DNA from: an uncultured Muribaculaceae bacterium
GTDB taxonomy: Bacteria; Bacteroidota; Bacteroidia; Bacteroidales; Muribaculaceae
DNA: 64,000 nucleotides
Assembly (NCBI GenBank): GCA_958436175.1
Contig: CAUBJF010000003.1
Span: forward strand, 1-64,000
Direction: 5' to 3'
How positions within the stretch are numbered: the first letter of the stretch is position 1; each line of letters begins with the position of its first letter. Of this stretch, positions 50,293 through 59,434 are shown one piece after another. A program made the position numbers and the translations under genes. The notes under the pieces are model-generated. The model saw nothing but the letters and a program-made list of their open reading frames with translations. It did no database searches and was not told the origin of the DNA.

Positions 50293-52587
50293 TTATTTTT
50301 CGCCGGTGATTTCTATGACGGTATAGCTGTACGGTGCGAGGGTTGCTGAAGGGGAAGTGAGACGGAGGTCGCGCGGTACGATTTTCTCCGGTTCTTCCGG
50401 TGTGTTCTCGCCGTTGAGTTCTCCATAAAGGCTTATGCCTTTCACTGTGTCGATGGTCGATAGTCCGAAAGGCTTGATTTCGACGGCTTTTTCTTCTGCG
50501 CTTGGGTTGACGATATGCACTACGAGTGTTTTGCCATTCTCGCTTCTGGTGGAGGTAATATCGAGGTCAGAGTCACTGAATGAATTGACGACAAGTATAG
50601 GCTGATGGTACGCCGCTGCCATCTGTTGCACATAGTAGGGAGGTTGGCACCATACTTCAGAGCTGTTGAAGAAAATCTGTCCCTGATCCCATCCGTTGTC
50701 GTTCTGCCTATATGGCTGCAAAGCGTTGGCCGGACTGTCGAATTCGATGAAGTCGTTCATACGGCGTACTGCATTGAGCATATAGGCATGGCTTAGGGCG
50801 CGGTGAAGGCTGTGGGTGTTGCCGTTTTCTTCCAGAAGGGCGAGGTGCATGTCTGTGTCGGGGTTCCACTCATGGAACTTGCTCCGGATTGCTTCTATGT
50901 CTTTCTCGGCCGATACCGCTTGTGACACTTCGTCGTTCCAGGGATGGTAGTCCCAAAGAGGGGATATTCCGTCGAGCTTGCGGAACACATACTCCATGAT
51001 TTCCGGTTTGTCACTTCGCCACCATGCCGCATTGATGAATTTTAAGTCAGGATAGACAGGGTGGATGGCGTTGTATAGGGTCAGAAAACGGTCTACATAA
51101 TGCTCGTATGCCTCTCGCGAATCATCGAATATGTTTTCTTCGTTGCCTATCTCGATGTAAGCCAGATTGCAGTCCTCGATTTCTTTCAGTAGGGCGAGAA
51201 TATCTTCCGGATTGTCCTCGATATTGACACTGAAGGTCGGCTCTGTGCCTATGAGTCGGGCGAAGCGCACGAATTCCTCTATGCCGAAGCCGTTTGTGCT
51301 GTTGCGGTACCAGTGGCCGATATATGGCTGGCGATGATCGCGTGGCCCTACCATGTTTTTAGTCATATATTCCTTGGCGTTGACCATAGTGCCTCCGTAT
51401 CGAAGGAAAGTAAGTCCTTCCTCTTGGAATGCCTTTGTTATGTCGGCGCGGTAGGGATAGTCGGCTGTATGAAGCATAGCCATGTCGACAAGCATTGAGC
51501 CTTTGTCGCCGAGTGCGATGACGAAACGGGCATTGTTGTCGGTGGCAATCGGCGTAAGGGTGAAGTTAAAGCGCTGCCATTTGTCGGTGATTCCGTCGAT
51601 TTCCCGGCGGCAGTATTCCCTGGTGCCGTCGGCATTCTGTAGAGCGACAAAAGCCTTGGGTGCGTCGCCACGGAGATATACGTAGCCCGACATAGGTACG
51701 GATTCTTCGATTCCGATGCCCCATTTGTTGAGGCCTTTGTTGCATGCTCCGTCGCCAGCCTTGCCTGAGATGCGCTGAGCATTGGCTCCGTTGAAAGCGT
51801 CTTCGGTGACGATGCTGTATGTGCCTTCGCCTACGGGAAGCCACATGCCGCTGACTCCGCCTTGTCCCTGCGATTCGAGAGCTACTGTCCTGCCGTCGAT
51901 TCTAAAGTTCTTGAAATCTGCCGAACCGTTGAAACTTCGTAGTCCTACGAAACCTGATGTCAGCGCGTTGTCCTTGTCTTCGAATTCGTAGATTTGCTTG
52001 CCGTTGACCTTGATTATTGCTTTCGCACCTTCGAAATCAACCTGGAGCTTGTTCCATTTCTTTGGCGAGAATTTGACGGGTACTTCTGCGATAGGTTGCC
52101 AGTCGTGATCGTGCTTTCCGACTACAAGTACCTTCTTTGCGGCATTCAGGCTTATCTCGTAGCCACGGAAACTGTCGGCTCCGTTTCCGGCATCGCCGAC
52201 GTTGAAGATGAGACCGCTTATAGCGTCGGGGCTGTCTATACGCATTTCGGTGCTTACGGCAGCCTTGTTCAGTAGCAGGGCATCATAGACAATCTTGCCG
52301 TTCCCGGAGGTCTTGACACTAAGTATGCCGTCTTTCAGCGTCCACGGCGAGTCGTACTGGCTGAAACCTTTCAGCTGTGCGACAGGTGCTTCTTCGAAGC
52401 TTTCGCCAAAGATACGTTGGTCGTATAGCCCTCCGTAGATTTCATGATTGACATCTTCGGCACCGGCTCCGTAGATATAGGGCGATATACGGCCTTCTGT
52501 CGTGTTCATGTCGACCGTTACGACGGTCTTTGCTTCCGCGGCTATGCTCGCGGCCAACATTAATCCTGCATAGAATAGTTTCATCAT
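50293..52587 (-). CDS. GH51-type alpha-L-arabinofuranosidase, secreted
   Basis: 764 residues from the ATG at 52587, which gives a signal peptide (LFYAGLMLAASIAAEA). The N-terminal GAGAEDVNHEIYGGLYDQ is a GH51 hallmark. A laminin-G/concanavalin-like insert follows at about residues 80-240. The acid/base is Glu483 in YIEIGNEENIF, and the nucleophile candidate is in LALLEENGNTH (Glu586 or Glu587). It should release arabinofuranose from plant arabinoxylan or arabinan. It is the neighbour of a GH97 enzyme on the same strand, 72 bases downstream of it. Confidence 0.9.
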   Translation of the reverse strand: MMKLFYAGLMLAASIAAEAKTVVTVDMNTTEGRISPYIYGAGAEDVNHEIYGGLYDQRIFGESFEEAPVAQLKGFSQYDSPWTLKDGILSVKTSGNGKIVYDALLLNKAAVSTEMRIDSPDAISGLIFNVGDAGNGADSFRGYEISLNAAKKVLVVGKHDHDWQPIAEVPVKFSPKKWNKLQVDFEGAKAIIKVNGKQIYEFEDKDNALTSGFVGLRSFNGSADFKNFRIDGRTVALESQGQGGVSGMWLPVGEGTYSIVTEDAFNGANAQRISGKAGDGACNKGLNKWGIGIEESVPMSGYVYLRGDAPKAFVALQNADGTREYCRREIDGITDKWQRFNFTLTPIATDNNARFVIALGDKGSMLVDMAMLHTADYPYRADITKAFQEEGLTFLRYGGTMVNAKEYMTKNMVGPRDHRQPYIGHWYRNSTNGFGIEEFVRFARLIGTEPTFSVNIEDNPEDILALLKEIEDCNLAYIEIGNEENIFDDSREAYEHYVDRFLTLYNAIHPVYPDLKFINAAWWRSDKPEIMEYVFRKLDGISPLWDYHPWNDEVSQAVSAEKDIEAIRSKFHEWNPDTDMHLALLEENGNTHSLHRALSHAYMLNAVRRMNDFIEFDSPANALQPYRQNDNGWDQGQIFFNSSEVWCQPPYYVQQMAAAYHQPILVVNSFSDSDLDITSTRSENGKTLVVHIVNPSAEEKAVEIKPFGLSTIDTVKGISLYGELNGENTPEEPEKIVPRDLRLTSPSATLAPYSYTVIEITGEK

Positions 52588-52659
52588 AGGTTGGTTTAAG
52601 TATCGCCGGTGATGGTGCGGCATTGCCGAGCCATCACCGGCGATACAGGTGTTAAATCA

Positions 52660-54765
52660 TTATTTTTCGGGTACAAGGGAGAGCGCGAAGCCGCCTCCAC
52701 GGGCCATCTTCACGGGAAGCTTGGTGGTAGAGTCGGCATCGAAGCTTGTGATGACATATGCCTCGGGGTTGGTGATGGCATCGGCATCGGGGGCATCGGC
52801 GTAGAGGGTGGCTTTGTATTTAACGCCGGGTGTCAGGAAGGAGAGATCTACAGTCTCTTCGCGGGCATCGTTGGCAACACCGCCCACGTACCAGCTCTCG
52901 CCGCCTTTTTCCTTGCGTGCAGCTATGATGAAGTCGCCGGGTTCGGCATCAAGATAGATACTCTCGCTCCAGTCGACGGGCACATCCTTGATAAACTGGA
53001 ATGCATCGGCTTTCTCGGCATAGTGCTCGGGAAGGTCGGCTGCCATCTGGAGGGGGGAATACATTGTGACGTAGAGGGCGAGCTGGTTGGCGATAGTTGC
53101 CTGTTTATGTTCGGTGCTGCCGGGTACGAACGAACCTATATCCATGCGGAAGATACCGGGAGTGAAGTCCATCGGGCCTCCTTTGAGGCGTGTGAATGGA
53201 AGCACGGTGACGTGCTGGGGTGTCATGTTGCGGTATTCGGTGCCCATGGCGCTTTCGTTGCCTACGAGGTTGGGGTATGTGCGGCTGAGACCGGTAGGAC
53301 GGACTGCCTCGTGGGCATTGACCATGATGTGATGTTCGGCGGCACGCTTGACTGCATCGAGGTAGTGGTTGACCATGCGCTGGCTGTAGTGTGTGTCTCC
53401 CTTGGGAAGGATGTTGCCGACATAGCCGCTCTTGACGGCATTGTAGCCGTACTTGTCCATCAGGGCATAGGCGGTATCCATGTGCGCTTCGTAGTTGTTG
53501 GGCGCGCCTGACGTTTCGTGGTGCATCATCAGGCGTATACCCTTACTGTGGGCGTAGTCGTTGAGAGCCTTGATGTCGAAGTCGGGATAGGGCGTTACGA
53601 AGTCGAACACATATTCTTTCTCCTTGCCGAGCCAGTCTTCCCAGCCTATGTTCCATCCTTCGACGAGCAGCTGGTCGAAACCGTTTTCGGCAGCGAAGTC
53701 AATGTAGCGGCGTACGTTGGCATTGTTGGCACCGTGCTTGCCGTGAGGCTTGGCGTGGGTGTAGTCGGCCGTGGCGAGGTCGAAGTTCTCCATATTGCTG
53801 TACGACCACTGGCTCTTGCCTGTAATCATCTCCCACCATACACCCATGTATTTCACAGGCTTGATCCATTCTGTGTCCTCGTAAGCTGTCGGTTCATTGA
53901 GGTTCAGGACAATGTTCGAGGCGAGGATATCCGTGGCTTTGTCGCCAACCATTACGACACGCCACGGAGTCGTTCTCGGAGTGACTATCATAGCCTTCTC
54001 TTGGGTGAGACCCGGTGTGAGCCATGAAGTGAAGGTCATGGTCGTATCGTTGAGGTTGAGGTGCATGGCCGGATAGTCGATGAGAGCAGCTTCGTGGATG
54101 TTTACATATGTGGAGTCGTCGGAGCGCATCATCAGCGAGGTCTGTACGCCCGTAGGCGAGAAGAGATGTTCCGACACGTTGCCGCCGCCGTAGTTCTTGC
54201 TCTTGTCGCGGATTTCGCTCAGGCGCGAACGGGTGTATTCGTATTCCTGGGTGTCGTAGTCGCCGGGAATCCACCAGGCCGTCATGTCGGAAGGCATGGC
54301 AAACTCAGACAGCTCCTCGGACACGAAAATTGTGTCGGTCTGCTGTTCGGGGAATATGTATCGGAAGCCCATGCCGTCATCGAATACCCTGAATTCTACT
54401 GCCATACGAGCGGAGTCGCTCGAGAGATAGACGGTCAGGCCGTTGTAGGTGTTGTCGATTGAGTCGGTTTCACCCCATACCGGAGCCCACATTTCGTGGA
54501 AGCTCTCCGTGCTGGTGGAATCGATACGGAATCCTTTGCGGAATGCCTCGGATCCGTTTGTGAGTGCGAAGCCCATGGTTGAGGGCTTGATGATGTCTTT
54601 ACCGTTGAATTTCAGGCTGTACGACGGTACGCCGCTTTTTTCGAGTGTGAAGTCGACAACGAGACGGCCGTCGGGCGACGATACCGTCTCTGTCTGCTGT
54701 GTGCAGCCGGCGGCTGCCAGCAGTGCACCCAGGAGGAGGGGAGCGGTTTTTTTAGATAGGTTCAT
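52660..54765 (-). CDS. GH97 alpha-glucosidase-type glycoside hydrolase, lipoprotein
   Basis: 701 residues with a lipobox (LLAAAGC, Cys21), so probably membrane-anchored. The SusB catalytic set is conserved by motif: Glu417 (HHETSG), Glu486 (NAHEAVRPTG), Glu504 (GNESAMG) and Glu510 (GTEY), all offset by 22 from SusB Glu439, 508, 526 and 532. This points to the inverting, Ca-dependent alpha-glucosidase branch rather than the retaining alpha-galactosidases. It probably trims maltooligosaccharides. No SusC/SusD pair is in the window. Confidence 0.92.
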   Translation of the reverse strand: MNLSKKTAPLLLGALLAAAGCTQQTETVSSPDGRLVVDFTLEKSGVPSYSLKFNGKDIIKPSTMGFALTNGSEAFRKGFRIDSTSTESFHEMWAPVWGETDSIDNTYNGLTVYLSSDSARMAVEFRVFDDGMGFRYIFPEQQTDTIFVSEELSEFAMPSDMTAWWIPGDYDTQEYEYTRSRLSEIRDKSKNYGGGNVSEHLFSPTGVQTSLMMRSDDSTYVNIHEAALIDYPAMHLNLNDTTMTFTSWLTPGLTQEKAMIVTPRTTPWRVVMVGDKATDILASNIVLNLNEPTAYEDTEWIKPVKYMGVWWEMITGKSQWSYSNMENFDLATADYTHAKPHGKHGANNANVRRYIDFAAENGFDQLLVEGWNIGWEDWLGKEKEYVFDFVTPYPDFDIKALNDYAHSKGIRLMMHHETSGAPNNYEAHMDTAYALMDKYGYNAVKSGYVGNILPKGDTHYSQRMVNHYLDAVKRAAEHHIMVNAHEAVRPTGLSRTYPNLVGNESAMGTEYRNMTPQHVTVLPFTRLKGGPMDFTPGIFRMDIGSFVPGSTEHKQATIANQLALYVTMYSPLQMAADLPEHYAEKADAFQFIKDVPVDWSESIYLDAEPGDFIIAARKEKGGESWYVGGVANDAREETVDLSFLTPGVKYKATLYADAPDADAITNPEAYVITSFDADSTTKLPVKMARGGGFALSLVPEK

Positions 54766-54868
54766 GGTGTCAGGTGGATTGAAGTATGGTATGATATAAT
54801 AGCAATAATCGCGGCTATGCGATGAGCATGACCACGATTATGCAAAGAATTTCTGTAAAGAAGGAAGA

Positions 54869-55060
54869 TTAATCTTCGACGGCGCGGAGCTGCTGTACGT
54901 AAATAGCCTTCATCATCTTTTTGCGGTTGGTGACTGAGGGCTTCTGGAATGCCTGACGGCTGCGCAGTTCTTTTACGATGCCGGTTTTTTCGAATTTACG
55001 TTTGAATTTCTTGAGAGCACGTTCGATGAGCTCGCCTTCTTTAACTTGTACGATGATCAT
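54869..55060 (-). CDS. rpsU: 30S ribosomal protein S21
   Basis: 63 residues, very basic: MIIVQVKEGELIERALKKFK is the S21 start, and the Arg/Lys-rich middle contacts 16S rRNA. It has a strong promoter and stands alone. Downstream, GCAATAATCG (54802-54811) and CGATTATGC (54835-54843) can pair, but no T-run follows, so termination there is uncertain. Confidence 0.96.
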   Translation of the reverse strand: MIIVQVKEGELIERALKKFKRKFEKTGIVKELRSRQAFQKPSVTNRKKMMKAIYVQQLRAVED

Positions 55061-55102
55061 ATTTATGTGGATGATTTATAATTTGCGTTGACTTTAGCGC
55101 GG

Positions 55103-55133
55103 CAAAATTAGTAATAAATTTTTACATGTCAAA
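55103..55133 (-). promoter_or_regulatory. Promoter of rpsU
   Basis: On the minus strand TTTG (55130-55133), a 19-base spacer and TAATTTTG (55103-55110) form a canonical Bacteroidetes promoter, 42 bases from the start. Confidence 0.75.
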
Positions 55134-55225
55134 ACTTTGGCCAAATAAATGAGCCAAAAATCGATTTTTCTTCATGCCGCGAGGAGCTTTAGGGACAATG
55201 CTTTGTCTGTTCGGCCATGTCAATG

Positions 55226-55741
55226 CTATTCCTCGTACCATTTTGAGTACATGAGGTAGTTCTTCGCTATCTTGACGTTTATTTCGCGAGCCTGTTCGGG
55301 ATCGACCATCTTGATAAATTTGGCCGGAGCTCCGCCCCATAGTTCGTTGGGCCCAATTTTTGTGCGGCTGAGCACGACGGCACCGGCAGCCACGATGGCT
55401 CCTTCGCCGACTTCGGCATCATCCATCACGACGGCACCCATTCCGATGAGGGCGAAGTCGTGGATTTTGGCTCCGTGGATGGTGACGTTGTGGCCTATGG
55501 ACACGTCATCGCCGATTTCGATGGTGGATTTCTGGTAGAGAGTATGCAGTACGCTGCCGTCCTGTATGTTGACGCGGTTGCCGATGGTTATGGTGTTGAC
55601 ATCGCCGCGCAGGACGGTGTTGAACCATATCGAGCATTCGTCGCCCATGGTGACATCTCCTATCACGGTAGCGTTCTGGGCAAGGAAGCAGTCCTTGCCG
55701 ATTATAGGGGTAAAACCCCTCAGTGGTATTATAAGTGCCAT
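55226..55741 (-). CDS. Gamma-carbonic-anhydrase-family protein
   Basis: 171 residues made of a left-handed beta-helix of hexapeptide repeats (for example FLAQNATVIGDVTMGDECSI). Histidines in SVLHTLYQ, SIGHNVTIHGAK could bind the metal at the trimer interface. The family includes YrdA and PaaY. Carbonic anhydrase activity is plausible but not proven by sequence. It is the last gene of the long minus-strand run. Confidence 0.9.
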   Translation of the reverse strand: MALIIPLRGFTPIIGKDCFLAQNATVIGDVTMGDECSIWFNTVLRGDVNTITIGNRVNIQDGSVLHTLYQKSTIEIGDDVSIGHNVTIHGAKIHDFALIGMGAVVMDDAEVGEGAIVAAGAVVLSRTKIGPNELWGGAPAKFIKMVDPEQAREINVKIAKNYLMYSKWYEE

Positions 55742-55763
55742 ATTTTAGTGTTTCTTTTGGGTC

Positions 55764-57551
55764 TTAAAGCGCGTTTGTCTTCTCTGCGAGCCATGCTCGC
55801 TGTGATTCGTTTTCGAGTGCCGGGGCAAGACGTTCGTAGACGGAACGGTGGTAGGCATTTATCCACTCTATTTCCTCGGCGCTCATCATTTTCAGGTCGA
55901 ACAGACTTCTGTCGAAGGGGAAGAGGGTCAGGGTCTCGAAGTTGAGGAAAGTGCCGAAGTCGGTGGTCATGGCCTCGCGGCACAGCACGAGGTTCTCGCA
56001 ACGTATGCCGTGGACATTCTCGCGGTACAGACCCGGCTCGTTGGATGTCACCATGCCCGGTTCGAGGGGTGTGTCGACCCAGTTCAGGCGTATGCTCTGC
56101 GGGCCTTCGTGAACTCCGAGGAAATGACCGACACCATGACCTGTGCCGTGGAGGTAAGTCATCCCCTCCTTCCAGAGGTACTGACGGGCTATGACATCGA
56201 GCTGTGTTCCGCGTGTGCCTGCCGGGAATACCATCATTGCCAGTGCTATGTGGCCTTTCATGACAAGCGTGAAGTCGCGACGCTCGTCGCCGGTCGGCGT
56301 ACCGAGACATACGGTACGGGTAATGTCGGTTGTGCCGTCGAGGTACTGTGCGCCCGAGTCGAGCAGCAGCAGTCCTTTCCTTTCGAGTACTGCATCGCTG
56401 TCCGTGTCGGCTTCATAATGGACGATGGCTCCGTGAGGGCCATAACCGGCTATAGTGCCGAAACTTTCGTCGAAATATCCCTTTCCGGCGGCACGGCAGT
56501 TATGGAGGATGCGCGCCACGTCGAGTTCTGTCGTACTTATGCCTTTGTCGAGCCGCTCTTCCAGCTCCATGAAGAATTTGACGAGTGCCACCCCGTCGCG
56601 AACCATCGCCTGACGGATTCCGGCTATCTGGACTTCGTTTTTGACAGCTTTCAGGCGCGCTACCGGTGAAACGTCGGCTATTACGGCTCTGTCTCCCAGG
56701 ATGTCCATAATACCGCCTGCCGTATGCGATGCTTCGACAAGAACGCGGCTCTCAGGTGAAAGCGATTCGAGGAATTCGACTGCCTGGCCGTAGTCGCGTA
56801 TTTCCAGTCCGAAGGCGAGCAGATAGGCGCGTGTCTCGTCGTCAAGTTTGCTTTCGGAAATAAAGAGTATCTTTCGGGGATGCGACAGATAGAGGAAGGC
56901 TGTGGCAACGGGGGTATGCCGGACATCATTGCCGCGAATGTTGAGGGTCCAGGCGATTTCGTCGAGGGCGCTGATGAATGTGGAGTCGGCATGATGGGAT
57001 TCCGCGAAGTCGAGGATGTCGGCCATCTTCTCGCCGGCTGTACGGCCGGAGTACTGCTTGTCGTGGATGAAGATTTTGTCTTGAGGGAGCGTGGGACGGT
57101 CGGTCCATATCTTGTCGATGACATCGAAGTAACAGTCGAGTCTGATATCCTTTGGGGCGAAGGCTTTTTTCATTTCCTCTACTTCGGGGCTCGGGAAGAG
57201 CATTCCGTCGATGCCGACGGTGCTTCCGTCGGGAAGATTCGAGCAGAGCCATCCCGTGATTGTCGGCGTTCCGGGGAGGGCTGTCTTCATCAGCTCGATG
57301 CCCGTACCTTCCAGCTGCCTGGCGGCTTGCAGGAAATAGCGCGAGTCGGTCCACAGGAGTGCTTTGTCTGCCGTTATTACGAGGTCGCCGGCCGAGCCGG
57401 TGAAACCGGAAAGCCATCGGCGCACCTGCCAGTGCGGCCCGAGGTATTCGCTCAGATGCGGGTCGGACTGTGGAACCACGACGGCGGCTATCCCGGCAGC
57501 GTCCATGAGGCCGCGCATCGCATTTATTCGCTCTGTATATTTTGATGTCAT
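55764..57551 (-). CDS. Xaa-Pro aminopeptidase (M24, three-domain form)
   Basis: 595 residues. Two creatinase-like N-terminal domains precede the pita-bread M24 domain with the metal ligands: LLLDSGAQYLDGTTDITRT (two Asp), HGTGHGVGHFLGVHEGP (His), SNEPGLYRE and RCENLVL (two Glu). It removes an N-terminal residue before proline in the cytoplasm. It lies 16 bases after yraN. Confidence 0.94.
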   Translation of the reverse strand: MTSKYTERINAMRGLMDAAGIAAVVVPQSDPHLSEYLGPHWQVRRWLSGFTGSAGDLVITADKALLWTDSRYFLQAARQLEGTGIELMKTALPGTPTITGWLCSNLPDGSTVGIDGMLFPSPEVEEMKKAFAPKDIRLDCYFDVIDKIWTDRPTLPQDKIFIHDKQYSGRTAGEKMADILDFAESHHADSTFISALDEIAWTLNIRGNDVRHTPVATAFLYLSHPRKILFISESKLDDETRAYLLAFGLEIRDYGQAVEFLESLSPESRVLVEASHTAGGIMDILGDRAVIADVSPVARLKAVKNEVQIAGIRQAMVRDGVALVKFFMELEERLDKGISTTELDVARILHNCRAAGKGYFDESFGTIAGYGPHGAIVHYEADTDSDAVLERKGLLLLDSGAQYLDGTTDITRTVCLGTPTGDERRDFTLVMKGHIALAMMVFPAGTRGTQLDVIARQYLWKEGMTYLHGTGHGVGHFLGVHEGPQSIRLNWVDTPLEPGMVTSNEPGLYRENVHGIRCENLVLCREAMTTDFGTFLNFETLTLFPFDRSLFDLKMMSAEEIEWINAYHRSVYERLAPALENESQRAWLAEKTNAL

Positions 57552-57567
57552 TGTGTTGGGTATTTGT

Positions 57568-57936
57568 TCAGTATGATTTTATAGGAGGTTCGAAGGCATC
57601 CGGTATGTGTTCGAGGGTATAGTCGTCGGGCGTGCCGTTTATGCCGAAAAGGTCGAACTGTGGATGATGCGGCAGGTCTTTTGCGGCCAGGTAAGCCCTG
57701 GCGGCTTTGACCATGTTGAGGATTTTGCGATTGTCGATGGCCTCGAAAGGGTCGCTGTCGCGGATCTCGCGTGTCTTGACTTCTGCAAATACTATGCAGT
57801 CGTCCCTTGTAGCCACGATGTCGAGTTCGAGATGTCCCATGCGCCAGTTGCGTTCCATGATGGCATACCCTTCTGATGCAAGTTTCTCACATGCGAGATT
57901 CTCGCCCCATTTGCCGAGTTCGTTGTGCCGTCCCAT
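57568..57936 (-). CDS. yraN: YraN/UPF0102-family nuclease-fold protein
   Basis: 122 residues. The family pattern is visible: GRHNELGKWGENLACEKLA, MERNWR, and LDIVATRDDCIVFAEVKTRE, a PD-(D/E)XK-type core with Asp and EVK. The cellular role is unclear, possibly linked to DNA processing. It sits 7 bases after the trkH stop. Confidence 0.92.
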   Translation of the reverse strand: MGRHNELGKWGENLACEKLASEGYAIMERNWRMGHLELDIVATRDDCIVFAEVKTREIRDSDPFEAIDNRKILNMVKAARAYLAAKDLPHHPQFDLFGINGTPDDYTLEHIPDAFEPPIKSY

Positions 57937-57943
57937 TGGTATG

Positions 57944-59434
57944 TCAGCGTCGCCAGAAGGCGGGAGTGAGAAGTACGAGGACAGTGAAAATTTCGAGACG
58001 CCCTACGAGCATCTGGAAGGACAGAATCCATTTCCCGGCATCGGGAAGGATGTCGTAGGAGTTGCCGTAGCCCGTGATTCCGGCTCCGAGTCCCGTGTTC
58101 GACAGGCATGAGAAGGATGAGAAAAAGGCATCGACAAGCGGCACCTTGAATGCCGTCAGGGCAAGGCCTCCGGCAACGATCAGGAGCATATATATGCAAA
58201 GGAATGCAATAACCTTGCCTACGAGGTCGGGACTGATCACTCGGTCGTTGATTTTGACCGACATGATGGAGTTGGGGTAGAGACAGCGGTAAAGCTCGTT
58301 CCGGGCGTTCTTGAAGAGATAGAGAATGCGGTCTATCTTGGCACCGCCGCTGGTCGAGCCGGCGCAAGATCCGAAGAACATCATGACGAATGTAAGGGCC
58401 AGGACAAACGGGCCCCATTTCTCGAAGTTGGTAACGGTGTAGCCCGTCGAGGTGATGGTCGATACAATCTGGAACAAGGGGTCGATGGAAACCGACTGCC
58501 AGCCAGTGTACATACCCTGTACGGCTATGGACACGGCGAAAATTACGAGCATCCCAAGGATTATGCCGACATATACGCGGAAGACATCGTTGGTGCCAAG
58601 CGACCGGAAATTGCCGTGTAGGCATTTGTAGACAAGTCCGAAATTGGTACCCCCCAGGAACATGAAAATGGTTAATACGATTTTCACGTACACTGAGTCG
58701 TGCCATGTTCCTATACCTGCAGAATGGGAGCTGTAGCCACCTGTCGATATGGCTCCGAATGCGTGGCATACAGAGTCGAAGAAATCCATAGGCCCGGCTA
58801 CGAGCAGGATTATCAGGATTACGGTGAGCCCTATATATATCAGCCATAGGCTCTTGGCAGTCTGGCTGATACGGGGACGCAGCTTGTCGTGTGTAACGCC
58901 GGTTACTTCGGCATTGAACATCTGCATGCCGCCCGAATGGTTCAGCATCGGTATGATGGCAAGCGTGAAGAGAATGATCCCCATACCTCCTATCCACTGC
59001 ATCATGGCTCGCCACAGATGTATGCCGTGGCTCATGCCGTCGATAGTCACCAGGACGGAGGCTCCCGTTGTCGTGAAACCTGACATGGCTTCGAAGAAGG
59101 CATCGGTGACGCTGACGGGCTGCGACGAGAACAGGAACGGTATCATGCCGAATAGCGAGAAAATTACCCACACCATGGCTGTCATCAGGTATGCGTCGCG
59201 CTTGCCCATGTGGGACGACGACGGCCGGGAATATTTTGCCAAAATGAAGCCGCAGACTGCCGTGAGCATTGCTGTTGCGGCGAAAGGAAGCCAGTCGCTT
59301 TCTCCGTAGTACACGCATGTCAGGGTCGGAAACAGAAGGAAGATGGATTCTATGGCCAACAGCCATCCCGCGATACGCAGAAGCATCCGCAGATTGATCA
59401 TGTGTTGGCGCAGAAGGTTCAGCATAGCGGTCAA
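57944..59434 (-). CDS. trkH: TrkH-type potassium uptake membrane subunit
   Basis: 496 residues with about ten helices and four P-loop repeats. Selectivity-filter segments read FTTTGASVL, ISTGGYSSH, TSTGYTVTN and SNTGLGAGIT. It forms the potassium pathway gated by TrkA. It overlaps trkA by 4 bases, so the two are coupled. Confidence 0.95.
   Translation of the reverse strand: MTAMLNLLRQHMINLRMLLRIAGWLLAIESIFLLFPTLTCVYYGESDWLPFAATAMLTAVCGFILAKYSRPSSSHMGKRDAYLMTAMVWVIFSLFGMIPFLFSSQPVSVTDAFFEAMSGFTTTGASVLVTIDGMSHGIHLWRAMMQWIGGMGIILFTLAIIPMLNHSGGMQMFNAEVTGVTHDKLRPRISQTAKSLWLIYIGLTVILIILLVAGPMDFFDSVCHAFGAISTGGYSSHSAGIGTWHDSVYVKIVLTIFMFLGGTNFGLVYKCLHGNFRSLGTNDVFRVYVGIILGMLVIFAVSIAVQGMYTGWQSVSIDPLFQIVSTITSTGYTVTNFEKWGPFVLALTFVMMFFGSCAGSTSGGAKIDRILYLFKNARNELYRCLYPNSIMSVKINDRVISPDLVGKVIAFLCIYMLLIVAGGLALTAFKVPLVDAFFSSFSCLSNTGLGAGITGYGNSYDILPDAGKWILSFQMLVGRLEIFTVLVLLTPAFWRR

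Noticed and set aside
54781..54860. Promoter for GH97 at the CAAAGAAT sequence
   Set aside because: It differs from the -7 consensus at two key positions and no -33 element is present. The true promoter was not found.
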